Positions 8,551 through 18,060 of a DNA stretch of 57,852 nucleotides are shown here, piece after piece. Within the stretch, counting starts at the first letter, position 1, and each line of letters starts with the position of its first letter. Made by a program: the position numbers and the translations under genes. The notes beneath the pieces are model-generated. The model was not told where the DNA came from. It saw only the letters and a program-made list of their open reading frames with translations, and did no database searches. This DNA is from an uncultured Bacteroidales bacterium (GTDB lineage Bacteria; Bacteroidota; Bacteroidia; Bacteroidales; Bacteroidaceae), in assembly GCA_902773055.1 (NCBI GenBank), contig CACYCZ010000124.1, forward strand, positions 1 through 57,852, given 5' to 3'.

Positions 8551-9627
8551 ATGGCGAAAAAAGAAGCAGTTACCCCAGTTGGCGGTAACGAAAAATTAAA
8601 AGCATTACAGATGGCAATGGCCAAAATCGAAAAGGATTACGGCAAAGGCTCTATTATGAAACTTGGTGATGAAGAGGTTACCTCTGTAGATGTAATACCG
8701 TCAGGCAGTATAGCACTGAATTTGGCTTTAGGTGTCGGCGGCTATCCACGTGGCAGAATTATTGAAATATATGGTCCTGAAAGTTCAGGTAAAACGACTT
8801 TGGCCATGCATGCTATCGCTGAAGCGCAGAAGATGGGAGGTATAGCAGCATTTATTGATGCAGAGCATGCCTTTGACCGTTTCTATGCGGAGGCATTGGG
8901 TATAGACGTAGAGAATCTGCTGATATCCCAACCCGATAATGGCGAGCAGGCTCTTGCCATAGCTGATCAGCTCATACGCTCTGCTGCCATAGATATTGTC
9001 GTTATTGACTCAGTTGCAGCTCTGACACCTAAGGCAGAGATAGAGGGCAGTATGGGTGACAACAGGGTAGGATTGCAGGCGCGTCTGATGAGTCAGGCCC
9101 TTCGTAAGCTTACGTCTGAAATCAGCAAGACAAATACGACATGTATCTTTATCAACCAGTTGAGAGAAAAAATCGGCGTGATGTTTGGAAATCCAGAAAC
9201 GACGACTGGTGGCAATGCTCTGAAGTTTTATGCCAGCGTGCGCCTGGATATCCGCCGCGTGACGACACTCAAGAAGGGAGAAGAATCCATCGGAAATCAG
9301 GTCCGCGTGAAGGTTGTCAAGAATAAGGTAGCACCTCCTTTCCGTCGTGCTGAATTTGAAATCATGTTTGGCGAGGGTATCTCCCGAGTAGGTGAAGTCG
9401 CCGATATGGCTACCAGTCTTGATATTATTCAGAAAAGCGGTTCATGGTTCAGCTATGAGGGCAACAGGATTGCTCAAGGAAGGGAAGCCGTCAAGTCGGT
9501 ATTGAAGGATAATCCGGATCTGATGGCTGAATTGGAGCAGAAAATCATGACTAAAATAACTCAGGACAAGAAGGCTCTGGAATCCGCCATTCCGACAGCA
9601 GATCCTTCTGAAGACGTAGAAGACTAA
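8551..9627 (+). CDS. recA: Recombinase RecA
   Basis: A 358-residue RecA, which binds single-stranded DNA, catalyses strand exchange and triggers LexA-type autocleavage. The Walker A motif GPESSGKT is at residues 75-82, followed by the family signatures [30 protein letters not shown] (shown as family pattern), [22 protein letters not shown] and [14 protein letters not shown]. The C-terminus is acidic (PSEDVED), as usual. It lies 24 bp after the CASDH-like gene and is followed by a strong bidirectional-looking terminator, so the two form a short operon. I see no obvious SOS box immediately upstream. Confidence 0.98.
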   Translation: MAKKEAVTPVGGNEKLKALQMAMAKIEKDYGKGSIMKLGDEEVTSVDVIPSGSIALNLALGVGGYPRGRIIEIYGPESSGKTTLAMHAIAEAQKMGGIAAFIDAEHAFDRFYAEALGIDVENLLISQPDNGEQALAIADQLIRSAAIDIVVIDSVAALTPKAEIEGSMGDNRVGLQARLMSQALRKLTSEISKTNTTCIFINQLREKIGVMFGNPETTTGGNALKFYASVRLDIRRVTTLKKGEESIGNQVRVKVVKNKVAPPFRRAEFEIMFGEGISRVGEVADMATSLDIIQKSGSWFSYEGNRIAQGREAVKSVLKDNPDLMAELEQKIMTKITQDKKALESAIPTADPSEDVED

Positions 9628-9640
9628 GTATTAACGATAA

Positions 9641-9692
9641 AAGTCCTTAGCTATATCAACTAGAGTTGAATGATATGCTAAGGACTTTTTTA
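9641..9692 (+). terminator. recA terminator
   Basis: Arms AAGTCCTTAGC (9641-9651) and GCTAAGGACTT (9677-9687) are perfectly complementary, with a further inner CAAC/GTTG pairing, followed by a T-run to about 9691. Confidence 0.9.
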
Positions 9693-9708
9693 TTTAAAAG
9701 AGTATTTC

Positions 9709-12700
9709 GTGAGAATTTTATTTATCGGGCTACTTGCCATATCATCCTTGTTTGCCAATGCCCAAGGCAATATCGACAGTATCAAGGCTGAATTTTGTAA
9801 TATATCAGACAGCCAACAGCTTGCGGTATATTGGTATTGGCTGGCAGGCAATATGTCCAAGGAAGGGGTGGTCAAAGATCTCCGTGCAATGAAACAGGTG
9901 GGTATAAACCGTGTCCAGATAGGTATGATAGGCGAAGGACAAGGTGCCCCCGTAGGGCCTGTCAAAGCGTTTACGCCAGAATGGTGGGATATACTGCATC
10001 AAGCGTTGAAAACAGCGGGAGAACTGGATATAGAAGTAGGAATATTTAATTGCCCGGGATGGAGTCAAAGTGGTGGCCCGTGGGTTAAGGCAAATCAGGC
10101 AATGCGCTATCTACATTGTACAAAAGACACTGTCGAAGGTGGAAAAATGCTGTCCCAGACCTTTACACTTCAAAACAGTGAAGCAGAAAGGGTAAAATTG
10201 CTGGCATATCCTCTGATTGAATCCCATGTGCAGATGCGTGTGCCGGAATTTATTCCTCAATCAAAGGAGATACATTTCTACAGCAGTCAGCCGGTAACAA
10301 TACGCAGCCTTCAGATCTTCCCTGTAGAAAAGCAACAGACCTCTGACGCAGAACTCTATGTAAAAGTATCTGACGGCTATAAACTTATCAGGCATTTTGC
10401 TGTTGACAGAAGTAATTCGGAACTTAATGTCGGTTTTGCGCCATATGCACCAATAGCAGTTTCTCTTCCAGAGACAACGGGCAAGGAGTTTAAGTTGGTA
10501 TTAGGCAAGGAAGGTATTGCCCGGGATGTTGTATTGAGTGACATACCTGTGGTTGAAAGCTATCCCGAAAAATCTCTTGCCAAAATGTGGCAGACGCCTC
10601 ATCCTATGTGGGAGGCCTATCTCTGGCGCAAGCAGCCGATATACCCTTCAGCGCTGGCAGTTAATCCTGATGATGTTATTGACTTGACTGAGAAAATAAA
10701 GGATGACGGTCGTCTGGAATGGAATGCTCCTAAGGGGAAATGGGTCCTCCTTTATACTCAGATGCTACCCACCGGGACCAAAAATGCTCCGGCCCCGAGT
10801 GAGATAACAGGTTATGAAACCGATAAGATGAGTAAGAAGCATATCAGAGCCCACTTTGACAATTATATCGGAGAGATTCTGCGGAAGATACCAGCTCAGG
10901 ACCGAAAGTCATTCAGAATAGTAGTAGAAGACAGTTATGAGACTGGCGGACAGAACTGGACGGATAATATGATACCTGATTTTATAAAGGCTTACGGCTA
11001 TGATCCCGTTCCGTATCTTCCTGTTTTTGCTGGTGTTGTTGTTGGGAGTGAAGAACAGTCAGACCGTTTCCTATGGGATGTCAGACGACTGGTTGCCGAT
11101 GAAGTGGCATATAATTATGTAGGAGGCCTTCGTGAAGTAAGCAACGAATATGGGCTGACAACATGGCTTGAGAATTATGGCCATTGGGGATTTCCTGGCG
11201 AATTCTTGCAATATGGCGGCCAAAGCGATGAGATTGCAGGCGAGTTCTGGAGCTTCGGGACTTTAGGCGACATTGAAAATCGAATAGCATCATCGTGTGG
11301 CCATATTTATGGCAAGAAAAAGATTTGGGCAGAATCTTTTACATGTGGCGGACCGGATTTTACACAATATCCCGGACAGATGAAGCAACGTGGCGACAGG
11401 TTTTTTGCAGAGGGAATAAATGCGACCTTGTTGCATCTTTATATCCAACAGCCCAATGATGACGTGCCGGGTGTCAATGCTTGGTTCGGAAATGAATTTA
11501 ACCGCAATAATACGTGGTTCTCCCAGATGGATGTTTTTGGCAGATACCTGAAACGTTGCAACTATCTTCTGCAACAAGGGCAATATGTCGCAGATGTGGC
11601 CTATTATATTGGCGAAGATGCTCCAAAGATGACAGGCAACCGCGTTCCAGAGTTGCCGAAGGGATATTCTTTTGACTATATCAACGCAGAGGTCTTGATG
11701 ACGGCTTCGGTTAAAAACAAGCGGCTGCATTTGCAGAGCGGAATGGAGTATGCTGTATTGGTTTTGCCGCCATTGAGTGCTATGTGGCCGGAGTTAATGG
11801 CTAAATTGAAAGAATTGGTTGAAAACGGCCTTGTCCTTGCCGGTCCTGCTCCGGACCATTCCCCCAGTCTGAAGGATTATCCGCAAGCCGACATCAGCGT
11901 CAGAGAAATGGCAGAGGAAATATGGCAGACAACATCAAAACCATATTCTGACAAGATAAAATACGGCAAAGGCAGAATATATAAAAATGTCTCATTGGAA
12001 CAAGTCTTTGCGGATCTGAATATCGTTTCTGATTTTATCGCCGATGACAGTGAGTTGCCGCTGCTGTTCTTGCATCGGACAATAGGTGATAATGACGTTT
12101 ATTTTATATCCAACCAGTCAGGTAAAGCGGTTTCTTTCAACGGATTTTTCCGGGTACTGGGCAAACGGCCGGAATTATGGAATCCTCAAGATGCAACTGT
12201 CAGACTATTGCCGGAATATCGTGAGAGGACTGCTGCAACGGAGGTTCCAATGCAGTTGGAGGCATTTGAAAGCGCATTTGTTGTATTTGGTTCCAGAGAT
12301 AATGTTTCTCAAGACGGCAGGAATTACCCGGAAAGAAAATTGGTGCTGGCAGTAAATACACCTTGGACGGTTTCTTTCCAGCAGGGTAGAGGTGGACCGG
12401 AACAGTCAGTAGTATGCGATACCCTGTTTGATTGGAAAAACAATGCGGATGCAAGGATAAAGTACTTTTCAGGAACAGCGGTGTATAAAACCAAAGTGAA
12501 GATTGCCAAAATTCCTTCAGGACAGATATATCTTGATATGGGCAAAGTGATGGTAATGGCAAAATTGCGTGTCAACGGACAAGATGTCGGCGGTGTGTGG
12601 ACGCCGCCATATCGACTCAACATTACACCATATATCAGGAAAGGGCAGAATGAGATAGAGGTTGAGGTCGTAAATTGTTGGCGCAACAGATTAATAGGAG

Positions 12701-12825
12701 AAAAGTCAGTCCTGAAAGCGGAGACATTCACCAAACAGTCGGTAACATATCTGAAAGCGGATTCAGAACTTCAGTCTTCAGGTCTGTTAGGTCCTGTTGA
12801 GATAATATCTTTTGATTTCAAATGA
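9709..12825 (+). CDS. Glycoside hydrolase family 106-like, probable alpha-L-rhamnosidase, exported
   Basis: A 1038-residue protein read from a GTG (9709), which places a good signal peptide (RILFIGLLAISSLFANAQ) at the N-terminus; no in-frame ATG offers this. The N-terminal barrel shows VYWYWLAGNMSKEGVVKDL, AMKQVGINRVQIGMIG and IFNCPGWSQSGGPWV, the hallmark strands of GH106 enzymes, which remove alpha-L-rhamnose from pectic or glycoside substrates by inversion. VVEDSYETGGQNWT and WAESFTCGGPDF carry candidate catalytic acidic residues. The C-terminal part, with KVMVMAKLRVNGQDVGG and NEIEVEVVNCWRNRLIG, is a galactose-binding-like domain typical of the family. It overlaps the GH127 gene as ATGA. 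Confidence 0.85.
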   Translation: MRILFIGLLAISSLFANAQGNIDSIKAEFCNISDSQQLAVYWYWLAGNMSKEGVVKDLRAMKQVGINRVQIGMIGEGQGAPVGPVKAFTPEWWDILHQALKTAGELDIEVGIFNCPGWSQSGGPWVKANQAMRYLHCTKDTVEGGKMLSQTFTLQNSEAERVKLLAYPLIESHVQMRVPEFIPQSKEIHFYSSQPVTIRSLQIFPVEKQQTSDAELYVKVSDGYKLIRHFAVDRSNSELNVGFAPYAPIAVSLPETTGKEFKLVLGKEGIARDVVLSDIPVVESYPEKSLAKMWQTPHPMWEAYLWRKQPIYPSALAVNPDDVIDLTEKIKDDGRLEWNAPKGKWVLLYTQMLPTGTKNAPAPSEITGYETDKMSKKHIRAHFDNYIGEILRKIPAQDRKSFRIVVEDSYETGGQNWTDNMIPDFIKAYGYDPVPYLPVFAGVVVGSEEQSDRFLWDVRRLVADEVAYNYVGGLREVSNEYGLTTWLENYGHWGFPGEFLQYGGQSDEIAGEFWSFGTLGDIENRIASSCGHIYGKKKIWAESFTCGGPDFTQYPGQMKQRGDRFFAEGINATLLHLYIQQPNDDVPGVNAWFGNEFNRNNTWFSQMDVFGRYLKRCNYLLQQGQYVADVAYYIGEDAPKMTGNRVPELPKGYSFDYINAEVLMTASVKNKRLHLQSGMEYAVLVLPPLSAMWPELMAKLKELVENGLVLAGPAPDHSPSLKDYPQADISVREMAEEIWQTTSKPYSDKIKYGKGRIYKNVSLEQVFADLNIVSDFIADDSELPLLFLHRTIGDNDVYFISNQSGKAVSFNGFFRVLGKRPELWNPQDATVRLLPEYRERTAATEVPMQLEAFESAFVVFGSRDNVSQDGRNYPERKLVLAVNTPWTVSFQQGRGGPEQSVVCDTLFDWKNNADARIKYFSGTAVYKTKVKIAKIPSGQIYLDMGKVMVMAKLRVNGQDVGGVWTPPYRLNITPYIRKGQNEIEVEVVNCWRNRLIGEKSVLKAETFTKQSVTYLKADSELQSSGLLGPVEIISFDFK

Positions 12826-14558
12826 GATTCCAGAGTTTCATATTATGTTTGTGCCCTTTTATAATGGGATATGGAGACATACAGGTGTCTCCTTTGGCAT
12901 TTGACGATATCTATGTGAAAGGCGAATTGCTGAAGCGTTTGGAGTATAACTTCATGCGCTTGGAAGAAGAAAAGTATCAGCCCCATAAGGTTTTTCTTAC
13001 CATGCAGCAAAGTGGTGACTGGCCAGGTGACACAGAAGGCCGTACAATCTTGGGATTGGTTATGGATGCTCAAGCCACTCACCGCACTCCACGCTATTTG
13101 AAAGATATAATGACCTTGTTGCCCGAACATCTTAATGAGAACGGGTATATGGGACCGGTGTTCCCTGATTTTATGCATGAGCAGCAGCTTGCAGGTAACG
13201 GGTGGTTGCTGCGTGGACTGTGTGAATATTATCTGTGGACTCAGGAGGAATGGGTGCTGGACATAATCAGGAACATTGCGGATAATTTATTCTTGAAGGG
13301 AAAAGGTTGCTACGCAAGGTATCCGATTAATCCAAAAGAAAGGAAACGGAATATTGGTGCTGAATCTGGAAACATTTCCCAAACAATCAATGGCTGGAAA
13401 CTGTCGTCTGATATTGGTTGTGTCTTCATTGGCATGGATGGGTTGATACAGGCCTATGAGATATTGAAACAGGCTTCTCTTGTTCCTGTTATAGACGAAA
13501 TGGTAAACCGCTTTTTACAGGTCGATCTGTTGGAAATCAAGGCTCAGACGCATGCTTCTCTGACCGCATGTCGCGGATTGATACGATATGCTGACATATC
13601 AGGGAATCAACGGTATGTCAATGAAGCCGAAAAGCGTTTCCGCTTGTATATGGAGTATGGTATGACAGAGAATTATGAGAATTATAATTGGTTCGGCCGA
13701 TATGATACCTGGACAGAGCCATGTGCAATCGTAGATTCCTATATGTTGGCAGTTCAGTTATGGCAGCATACTCTTAATCCAGACTATCTTGAACTGGCTG
13801 AAAAAATCTATTACAATGCGTTATGTCGGACACAGCGTCGTAATGGTGGCTTTGGATGTGATAATTGTCCTGGATTAGCGATAAAGACGCCGTATCTCAA
13901 TGTCCATACCCCTGAGGCACATTGGTGTTGTACTATGCGCGGAGGAGAAGGACTTTCCCGGGTTGCAGAATATACGGCTTTTGTGGATAACGGGAAAATT
14001 TATATTCCCTTTTTCCGTAATGCTGAATTCAAATATGTTTCAGGTTTTCGGAGCATTACTTTCGTAGAAAGCACGGACTATCCGTGGGGTGGTAAAGTGA
14101 AATTCTTGGTGAAAGGGAATTCTTTAGGAAAACTGACATTGTGTTTTCCCGCTTATTCGTGGATGAAGAGAATAAGAATGAGCATTAATGGGAAGGAAAT
14201 AGCGTGTAATCAGCAAGGCAGATATCTGCAGTTAAATACCCGATTAAAAGCTAAAGACGAGATTGAACTGCATTTTGTGCTCGAAACTGTATGCCAACGG
14301 CCTGTTAACCGTCAAAATACAAGGCCTGATGAAATGTTGCTTTTTTATGGTCCGTTGCAATTGTGTAGTGACTCGGATTCTCATATTTTATTGCAAAATG
14401 ACACTAAACTTGCCCCCCAATCTGATGGTTATTTCTATTCTGATGATTCTGATGTGCACCTAAAATCAATTTATCATTTAATGAACCCTCATATTTGGGA
14501 ATCAGGTAAACCCCCTTTCCAGATTTTATTCAGCAAGAAAAAAATACGGCAGGAATAG
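12822..14558 (+). CDS. GH127-family-like glycosidase (probable beta-L-arabinofuranosidase)
   Basis: A 578-residue protein with an (alpha/alpha)6 barrel pattern (QQLAGNGWLLRGLCEYY, SLTACRGLIRYADISG). In characterised GH127 enzymes a cysteine nucleophile is held by a zinc site formed by Glu-x-Cys and two adjacent Cys. Here the matching residues are Glu299 and Cys301 (WTEPCAIVD) and Cys369-Cys370 (EAHWCCTMRGG), so the catalytic zinc-thiolate site looks intact. The N-terminus has a short hydrophobic stretch that may be a signal peptide. Translation is coupled to the GH106 gene (ATGA), suggesting joint attack on a rhamnose- and arabinose-containing glycan. The exact linkage specificity is inferred. 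Confidence 0.82.
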   Translation: MRFQSFILCLCPFIMGYGDIQVSPLAFDDIYVKGELLKRLEYNFMRLEEEKYQPHKVFLTMQQSGDWPGDTEGRTILGLVMDAQATHRTPRYLKDIMTLLPEHLNENGYMGPVFPDFMHEQQLAGNGWLLRGLCEYYLWTQEEWVLDIIRNIADNLFLKGKGCYARYPINPKERKRNIGAESGNISQTINGWKLSSDIGCVFIGMDGLIQAYEILKQASLVPVIDEMVNRFLQVDLLEIKAQTHASLTACRGLIRYADISGNQRYVNEAEKRFRLYMEYGMTENYENYNWFGRYDTWTEPCAIVDSYMLAVQLWQHTLNPDYLELAEKIYYNALCRTQRRNGGFGCDNCPGLAIKTPYLNVHTPEAHWCCTMRGGEGLSRVAEYTAFVDNGKIYIPFFRNAEFKYVSGFRSITFVESTDYPWGGKVKFLVKGNSLGKLTLCFPAYSWMKRIRMSINGKEIACNQQGRYLQLNTRLKAKDEIELHFVLETVCQRPVNRQNTRPDEMLLFYGPLQLCSDSDSHILLQNDTKLAPQSDGYFYSDDSDVHLKSIYHLMNPHIWESGKPPFQILFSKKKIRQE

Positions 14559-14625
14559 AATTGGGAATGGTGACGATTATTTAGTAATCGTTTATTTTAA
14601 TTAAAACGCATCGTAGGCTTGATAT

Positions 14626-14663
14626 ACAAAAAAGGAGACTTATGTAAGTCTCCTTTTTTGTGT
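14626..14663. terminator. Bidirectional terminator between GH127 and tRNA-Tyr
   Basis: ACAAAAAAGGAGACTTA (14626-14642) pairs perfectly with TAAGTCTCCTTTTTTGT (14645-14661). The A-run and T-run make it usable from both sides, serving the plus-strand glycosidase pair and the minus-strand ribH-tRNA unit. Confidence 0.88.
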
Positions 14664-14745
14664 GGGTAGTGATGGATTCGAACCACCGAAGGTAAAAACC
14701 AGCAGATTTACAGTCTGCCCCATTTGACCGCTCTGGAAACTACCC
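14663..14745 (-). tRNA. tRNA-Tyr (GTA anticodon)
   Basis: On the minus strand the 7-bp acceptor stem GGGTAGT (14745-14739) pairs with ACTACCC (14670-14664), discriminator A at 14663. The D-loop region AGAGCGGTCAAATGGG, the anticodon arm CAGACTGTAAATCTG, a long class II variable arm and the T arm GGTTCGAATCC are all present. CCA is not encoded. It follows ribH by 22 bp on the same strand and is followed directly by the terminator. Confidence 0.97.
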
Positions 14746-14767
14746 GCCTTATTTTGATGCAAAATTA

Positions 14768-15265
14768 CTAAATTTTCTTTAGGGAGCGAAAGAAATCGAT
14801 CATTTTTATTGCAGTAATGGCAAATTCATCACCTTTATTCCCGATGATGCCTCCGGAGCGTTCTTCGGCTTGCTGAAGATTATTTGTTGTGAGTACTCCA
14901 AAGACTACAGGAACATCGCTTTGTTGGTTTATGGAAGCAATGCCTTGCGTAACTCCGCTACTGATGTAATCAAAGTGGGGTGTATCACCTCGGATTACAC
15001 AACCGATAGCGATAACGGCATCTACGAGATGGCTCTTTGCCAGTTGGGCGCTGCCGTATATAAGTTCAAAGCTTCCTGGAACATGTCTTGTGATGATATC
15101 TGTTTCACAAACTCCGTATTGTTTCAAGGTTTTTATAGCGCCTTCCAGCAAATCGGAGGTAATATTGCTGTTCCATTCGCTTACAACTATACCAATACGC
15201 ATACCTTTTGCGTCGGGTATACCGGCAGCAGCGATATTTTCTGCATTATATAAGCTTGAAGCCAT
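14768..15265 (-). CDS. ribH: 6,7-dimethyl-8-ribityllumazine synthase
   Basis: A 165-residue enzyme that condenses 5-amino-6-ribitylaminouracil with 3,4-dihydroxy-2-butanone 4-phosphate in riboflavin synthesis. Signatures are visible: [20 protein letters not shown] (substrate-binding Trp/Asn region), [30 protein letters not shown] with the phosphate-binding and catalytic His region, and [21 protein letters not shown]. Length and order are normal for the family, whose members form a 60-mer or pentamer in the cytosol. It starts 6 bp after the TPR protein gene, on the same strand, and is followed by tRNA-Tyr, so the three are likely co-transcribed from the promoter near 15987. Confidence 0.96.
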   Translation of the reverse strand: MASSLYNAENIAAAGIPDAKGMRIGIVVSEWNSNITSDLLEGAIKTLKQYGVCETDIITRHVPGSFELIYGSAQLAKSHLVDAVIAIGCVIRGDTPHFDYISSGVTQGIASINQQSDVPVVFGVLTTNNLQQAEERSGGIIGNKGDEFAITAIKMIDFFRSLKKI

Positions 15266-15271
15266 ACTTTA

Positions 15272-15943
15272 TTATTTTGTGGCGCGCTCAATGTATTTGT
15301 TGATATTTTGGCTTATTGCGCTTGCTGGATATTTTTCCTTAATTTCCAGATAGAGTTTACGCGCTTCTTCAGTCTTCTTTTGACTTTCCAAGAGGGTGCC
15401 AGCTTGAAGCAGGAATACAGGACTCAGACTGTTGTTGTCTGCTTTGGCAGCAGCTTCTTTCAGCAAGGAGATGGCTTTGTCAACATTGCCGTCTGTAGCA
15501 TAGCAATTTCCCAATGCAGCAAGTGCCGCAGGTGAAATCATCTGGTCTCCTTTACTACTGAATTCCTCCAAGTATTTGATGGCATTTTTTGCATCTCCTT
15601 TTTGGGCATAACTTAGTCCGGCATAAAGGTTAGCCAGATTACCAGCTTTGGTGCTACTGTATTTCTTGGCAATGTTTACAAAGCCGGTAAAATCAGTTTT
15701 GTCACCATTCAGGGCAAGGTCAAAGTTTCCTAATGCAAAATAATCCTGCCCCTTGGACAGAAGATAACTTGCTTTTTCTTCATTAGGTTTAACAACTAAT
15801 GTCTGATAAGCGTATATGCCACCAACGACAATGATAATGGCAGCAATTACGCCAATAAAAATTTTTTTGTTCTTTTCAATGAATGCTGTTGATTTGTCTA
15901 CTGCACTCATGCTGAATTCTTGTGTGTTTTCTTGTGTAGCCAT
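15272..15943 (-). CDS. Membrane-anchored tetratricopeptide-repeat protein
   Basis: A 223-residue protein with one transmembrane helix near residues 31-50 (IFIGVIAAIIIVVGGIYAYQ) and a periplasmic TPR region after it (DYFALGNFDLALNG, LYAGLSYAQKGDAKNAIKYL, AALGNCYATDGNVDKAISLL, EARKLYLEIKEKYPAS). This layout resembles YfgM-like proteins of the Sec/BAM periphery, but many Bacteroidetes TPR proteins share it. It is first gene of the TPR-ribH-tRNA-Tyr unit and is divergent from recF. No enzyme motif is present; the role is likely protein-protein interaction and remains unassigned. Confidence 0.85.
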   Translation of the reverse strand: MATQENTQEFSMSAVDKSTAFIEKNKKIFIGVIAAIIIVVGGIYAYQTLVVKPNEEKASYLLSKGQDYFALGNFDLALNGDKTDFTGFVNIAKKYSSTKAGNLANLYAGLSYAQKGDAKNAIKYLEEFSSKGDQMISPAALAALGNCYATDGNVDKAISLLKEAAAKADNNSLSPVFLLQAGTLLESQKKTEEARKLYLEIKEKYPASAISQNINKYIERATK

Positions 15944-15986
15944 TTTATATTTTTGTTTTATTTATTCAAAATAAGTATTTGTTCTG

Positions 15987-15994
15987 CAAAATTA
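15987..15994 (-). promoter_or_regulatory. Bacteroidetes -7 element for the TPR-ribH unit
   Basis: The minus strand reads TAATTTTG, 43 bases upstream of the ATG at 15943, in the 178-bp divergent region shared with recF. Confidence 0.5.
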
Positions 15995-16090
15995 CTTAAT
16001 TATTCATGGATTAGGAAATGAATTTGCCGAAATTTTACTCTTTTATTTTTTTTATTGTCTTGTTGCAGAGTATTTATGCTTAATAAGATG

Positions 16091-16098
16091 TAAATTTG
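16091..16098 (+). promoter_or_regulatory. Bacteroidetes -7 element for recF
   Basis: TAAATTTG matches TAnnTTTG, 23 bases before the recF ATG at 16122. Confidence 0.5.
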
Positions 16099-16121
16099 TA
16101 TAGATTTTGATATGATTATAA

Positions 16122-17225
16122 ATGTTTTTAGAACGATTCTCGATAATTAATTTCAAAAATATCAAACAGGCAGAGCTTGCCTTTTCACATAAGATGAACT
16201 GCCTTGTCGGGCAAAATGGTGTCGGCAAGACAAATGTGCTTGACGCAATATATTATTTATCTTTTTGTAAAAGTGCTCTTAATTCTGTTGACTCTCAGAA
16301 TATATGTCATGATGCGGATTTTTTCCTTCTGCAAGGGCATTATCTGGATTCTGATACGGGTCGGGGGGAGGATATATCTTGTGGCTTGAAAAGAAATCAC
16401 CGTAAAATTTTTAAGCGTAATGGTAAGGAGTATAACAAGTTGTCAGAGCATATTGGGCATGTTCCGCTTGTAATGATATCTCCTCATGATATTGAATTAA
16501 TCATAGGCGGTGGGGAAGAGCGTCGGAAATTTATGGATATAGTGATCTCGCAGTATGATTCAGATTATCTATATGAAGAGATCAAGTATAAGAAAGCGCT
16601 GAAGCAGCGTAATGCATTGCTGAAGCAAGACCCTCCTGCCGATGCAGATTACATATCCGTGTATGAAAATGTCATGGCTCAGTCAGGAGAGCATATACAT
16701 ACTGTGCGGCAAGAATTTCTGAATGATTTTACCCCGTTGATGCAAAGCATATATTCGCAACTTGCCGATAGCTCCGAAAGTATTTCGTTGGACTATGTGT
16801 CCAATTGCCAATCTGGTCAGTTACTGCGCCAAATTCAGGAAAGTCGTATGAAAGATACTATTTTAGGCTTTTCTCTCTGCGGTGTGCATCGCGATGATTT
16901 GGAGATGACATTGGGCGGCTATCCGATTCGCCGGGAAGGTTCCCAGGGACAAAGCAAAACGTATCTTGCAGCACTTAAACTGGCACAATTTGAATTTATA
17001 AAGATGAAAAGCGGTCAGATACCCTTGTTGCTGTTAGATGATATATTTGATAAACTAGATGCTTCTCGGGTAGACAAGATTCTGAAATTGGTGTCTCAAG
17101 ATAGTTTTGGACAGATATTTATTACTGATACAGATCGTAATTATATATCAGAAATGGTAAATCATACAGGGATGGATGCTCGTATATTTGAGATTTCGGG
17201 AGGAACAGTAATCAATGAAATATAA
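16122..17225 (+). CDS. recF: DNA replication and repair protein RecF
   Basis: A 367-residue SMC-like ATPase that helps load RecA at single-stranded gaps. The N-terminus MFLERFSIINFKNIKQAEL is the standard RecF opening; Walker A GQNGVGKT is at residues 30-37, the signature region is REGSQGQSKTYLAALKLAQ, and Walker B is PLLLLDDIFDKLDASRVDKI. Length is normal. It overlaps the following DUF721 gene by 11 bases. It is placed away from dnaA/dnaN, as is common in Bacteroidales, and is divergent from the TPR-ribH unit. Confidence 0.96.
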   Translation: MFLERFSIINFKNIKQAELAFSHKMNCLVGQNGVGKTNVLDAIYYLSFCKSALNSVDSQNICHDADFFLLQGHYLDSDTGRGEDISCGLKRNHRKIFKRNGKEYNKLSEHIGHVPLVMISPHDIELIIGGGEERRKFMDIVISQYDSDYLYEEIKYKKALKQRNALLKQDPPADADYISVYENVMAQSGEHIHTVRQEFLNDFTPLMQSIYSQLADSSESISLDYVSNCQSGQLLRQIQESRMKDTILGFSLCGVHRDDLEMTLGGYPIRREGSQGQSKTYLAALKLAQFEFIKMKSGQIPLLLLDDIFDKLDASRVDKILKLVSQDSFGQIFITDTDRNYISEMVNHTGMDARIFEISGGTVINEI

Positions 17226-17505
17226 TAAATCAGAATCGATAACGGATTTATTGAATCAGTATCTCCGTACAGAGGGGCTGGAATCTCCTCTGAATGAATA
17301 TCGCTTGATGGCAGCCTGGCCTGTTGTAGTTGGAGATGTCATTAATCGTAATACTCAGAATATGGTGATAAAAAATCAAATCTTGTTTGTTGATGTGAAA
17401 TCACCGGTGGTGCGTCATGAGTTGATGATGCGTCGTGAAGAACTTGTGGAGACCTTGAACCGGGAGGTCGGTGCAAGAGTTATTTCAGAGATTCGGATAA
17501 GATGA
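17215..17505 (+). CDS. DUF721 protein, DciA-like
   Basis: A 96-residue protein starting MKYNKSESITDLLNQYLRTEGLESPL with the conserved LMAAWPVVVGDVINRNTQNM core and the final VDVKSPVVRHELMMRREELVETLN helix region. This is the DUF721 (DciA) family; DciA proteins act as loaders or regulators of the replicative helicase DnaB in bacteria lacking DnaC. The gene overlaps recF by 11 bases, a linkage widely conserved in Bacteroidetes. Its TGA stop directly abuts the TGA of the convergent gene, forming TGATCA across 17503-17508, so the two 3' ends have no gap and no room for a separate terminator. Confidence 0.9.
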   Translation: MKYNKSESITDLLNQYLRTEGLESPLNEYRLMAAWPVVVGDVINRNTQNMVIKNQILFVDVKSPVVRHELMMRREELVETLNREVGARVISEIRIR

Positions 17506-18039
17506 TCAAGTAATTACTTCATCCATCTTGATGTCATGTTCTTCATGGCATATATGAGGAAGAATCTGAAAAGGAAATGCAATGCCGATTTTATATGTGT
17601 TTGACAGGTCGTGGTTGGCCAATAATCTGTCATAAAATCCCATACCTCTTCCTAAGCGATAGCCATTCTTGTCAAATGCGATACCAGGAATCAGTGCAAG
17701 GCTTATTGAAGGATAGTCAGTGAAAGCCTCTGTCGTCGGTTCCGTGATGTGCATATAGCCTTCTTGTATGCTTGATACGGAATAATAGGGGTGTAACGTC
17801 AGTCCGTTGTCATTTACTTTAGGTAAGAGAATAGTTTTCTTTTGGCACCAGTTGTCAATGAACTGGTGAGTGAAAACCTCGTCGGGAAGGGAATAATAGA
17901 GAATGATGATTGGGGCCGCACGGAAGGCCGGATGACATTCGACATGAGACATTGTCTCTGCCGACAGCTGACGAAGTTGGTCGGGGGTGAACTGTTTCTT
18001 ATATTCCTGTATGAGCCTTCGTTGTTCGCTCTTGCACAT
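17506..18039 (-). CDS. 5-formyltetrahydrofolate cyclo-ligase
   Basis: A 177-residue enzyme that converts 5-formyl-THF to 5,10-methenyl-THF using ATP. Family features seen are the basic N-terminal MCKSEQRRLIQEYKKQF, IILYYSLPDEVFTHQFI, the PKVNDNGLTLHPY region, LALIPGIAFDKNGYRLGRG and MGFYDRLLANHD, whose GRGxGFYDR segment is the ATP/phosphate loop. It is the last gene of the minus-strand operon M3 peptidase, dCMP deaminase, S41 protease and this gene, with a 21-bp gap upstream. With dCMP deaminase it links the operon to one-carbon and thymidylate metabolism. Confidence 0.93.
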   Translation of the reverse strand: MCKSEQRRLIQEYKKQFTPDQLRQLSAETMSHVECHPAFRAAPIIILYYSLPDEVFTHQFIDNWCQKKTILLPKVNDNGLTLHPYYSVSSIQEGYMHITEPTTEAFTDYPSISLALIPGIAFDKNGYRLGRGMGFYDRLLANHDLSNTYKIGIAFPFQILPHICHEEHDIKMDEVIT

Positions 18040-18060
18040 TTTTTTTGCCGGCTTTTGTTC

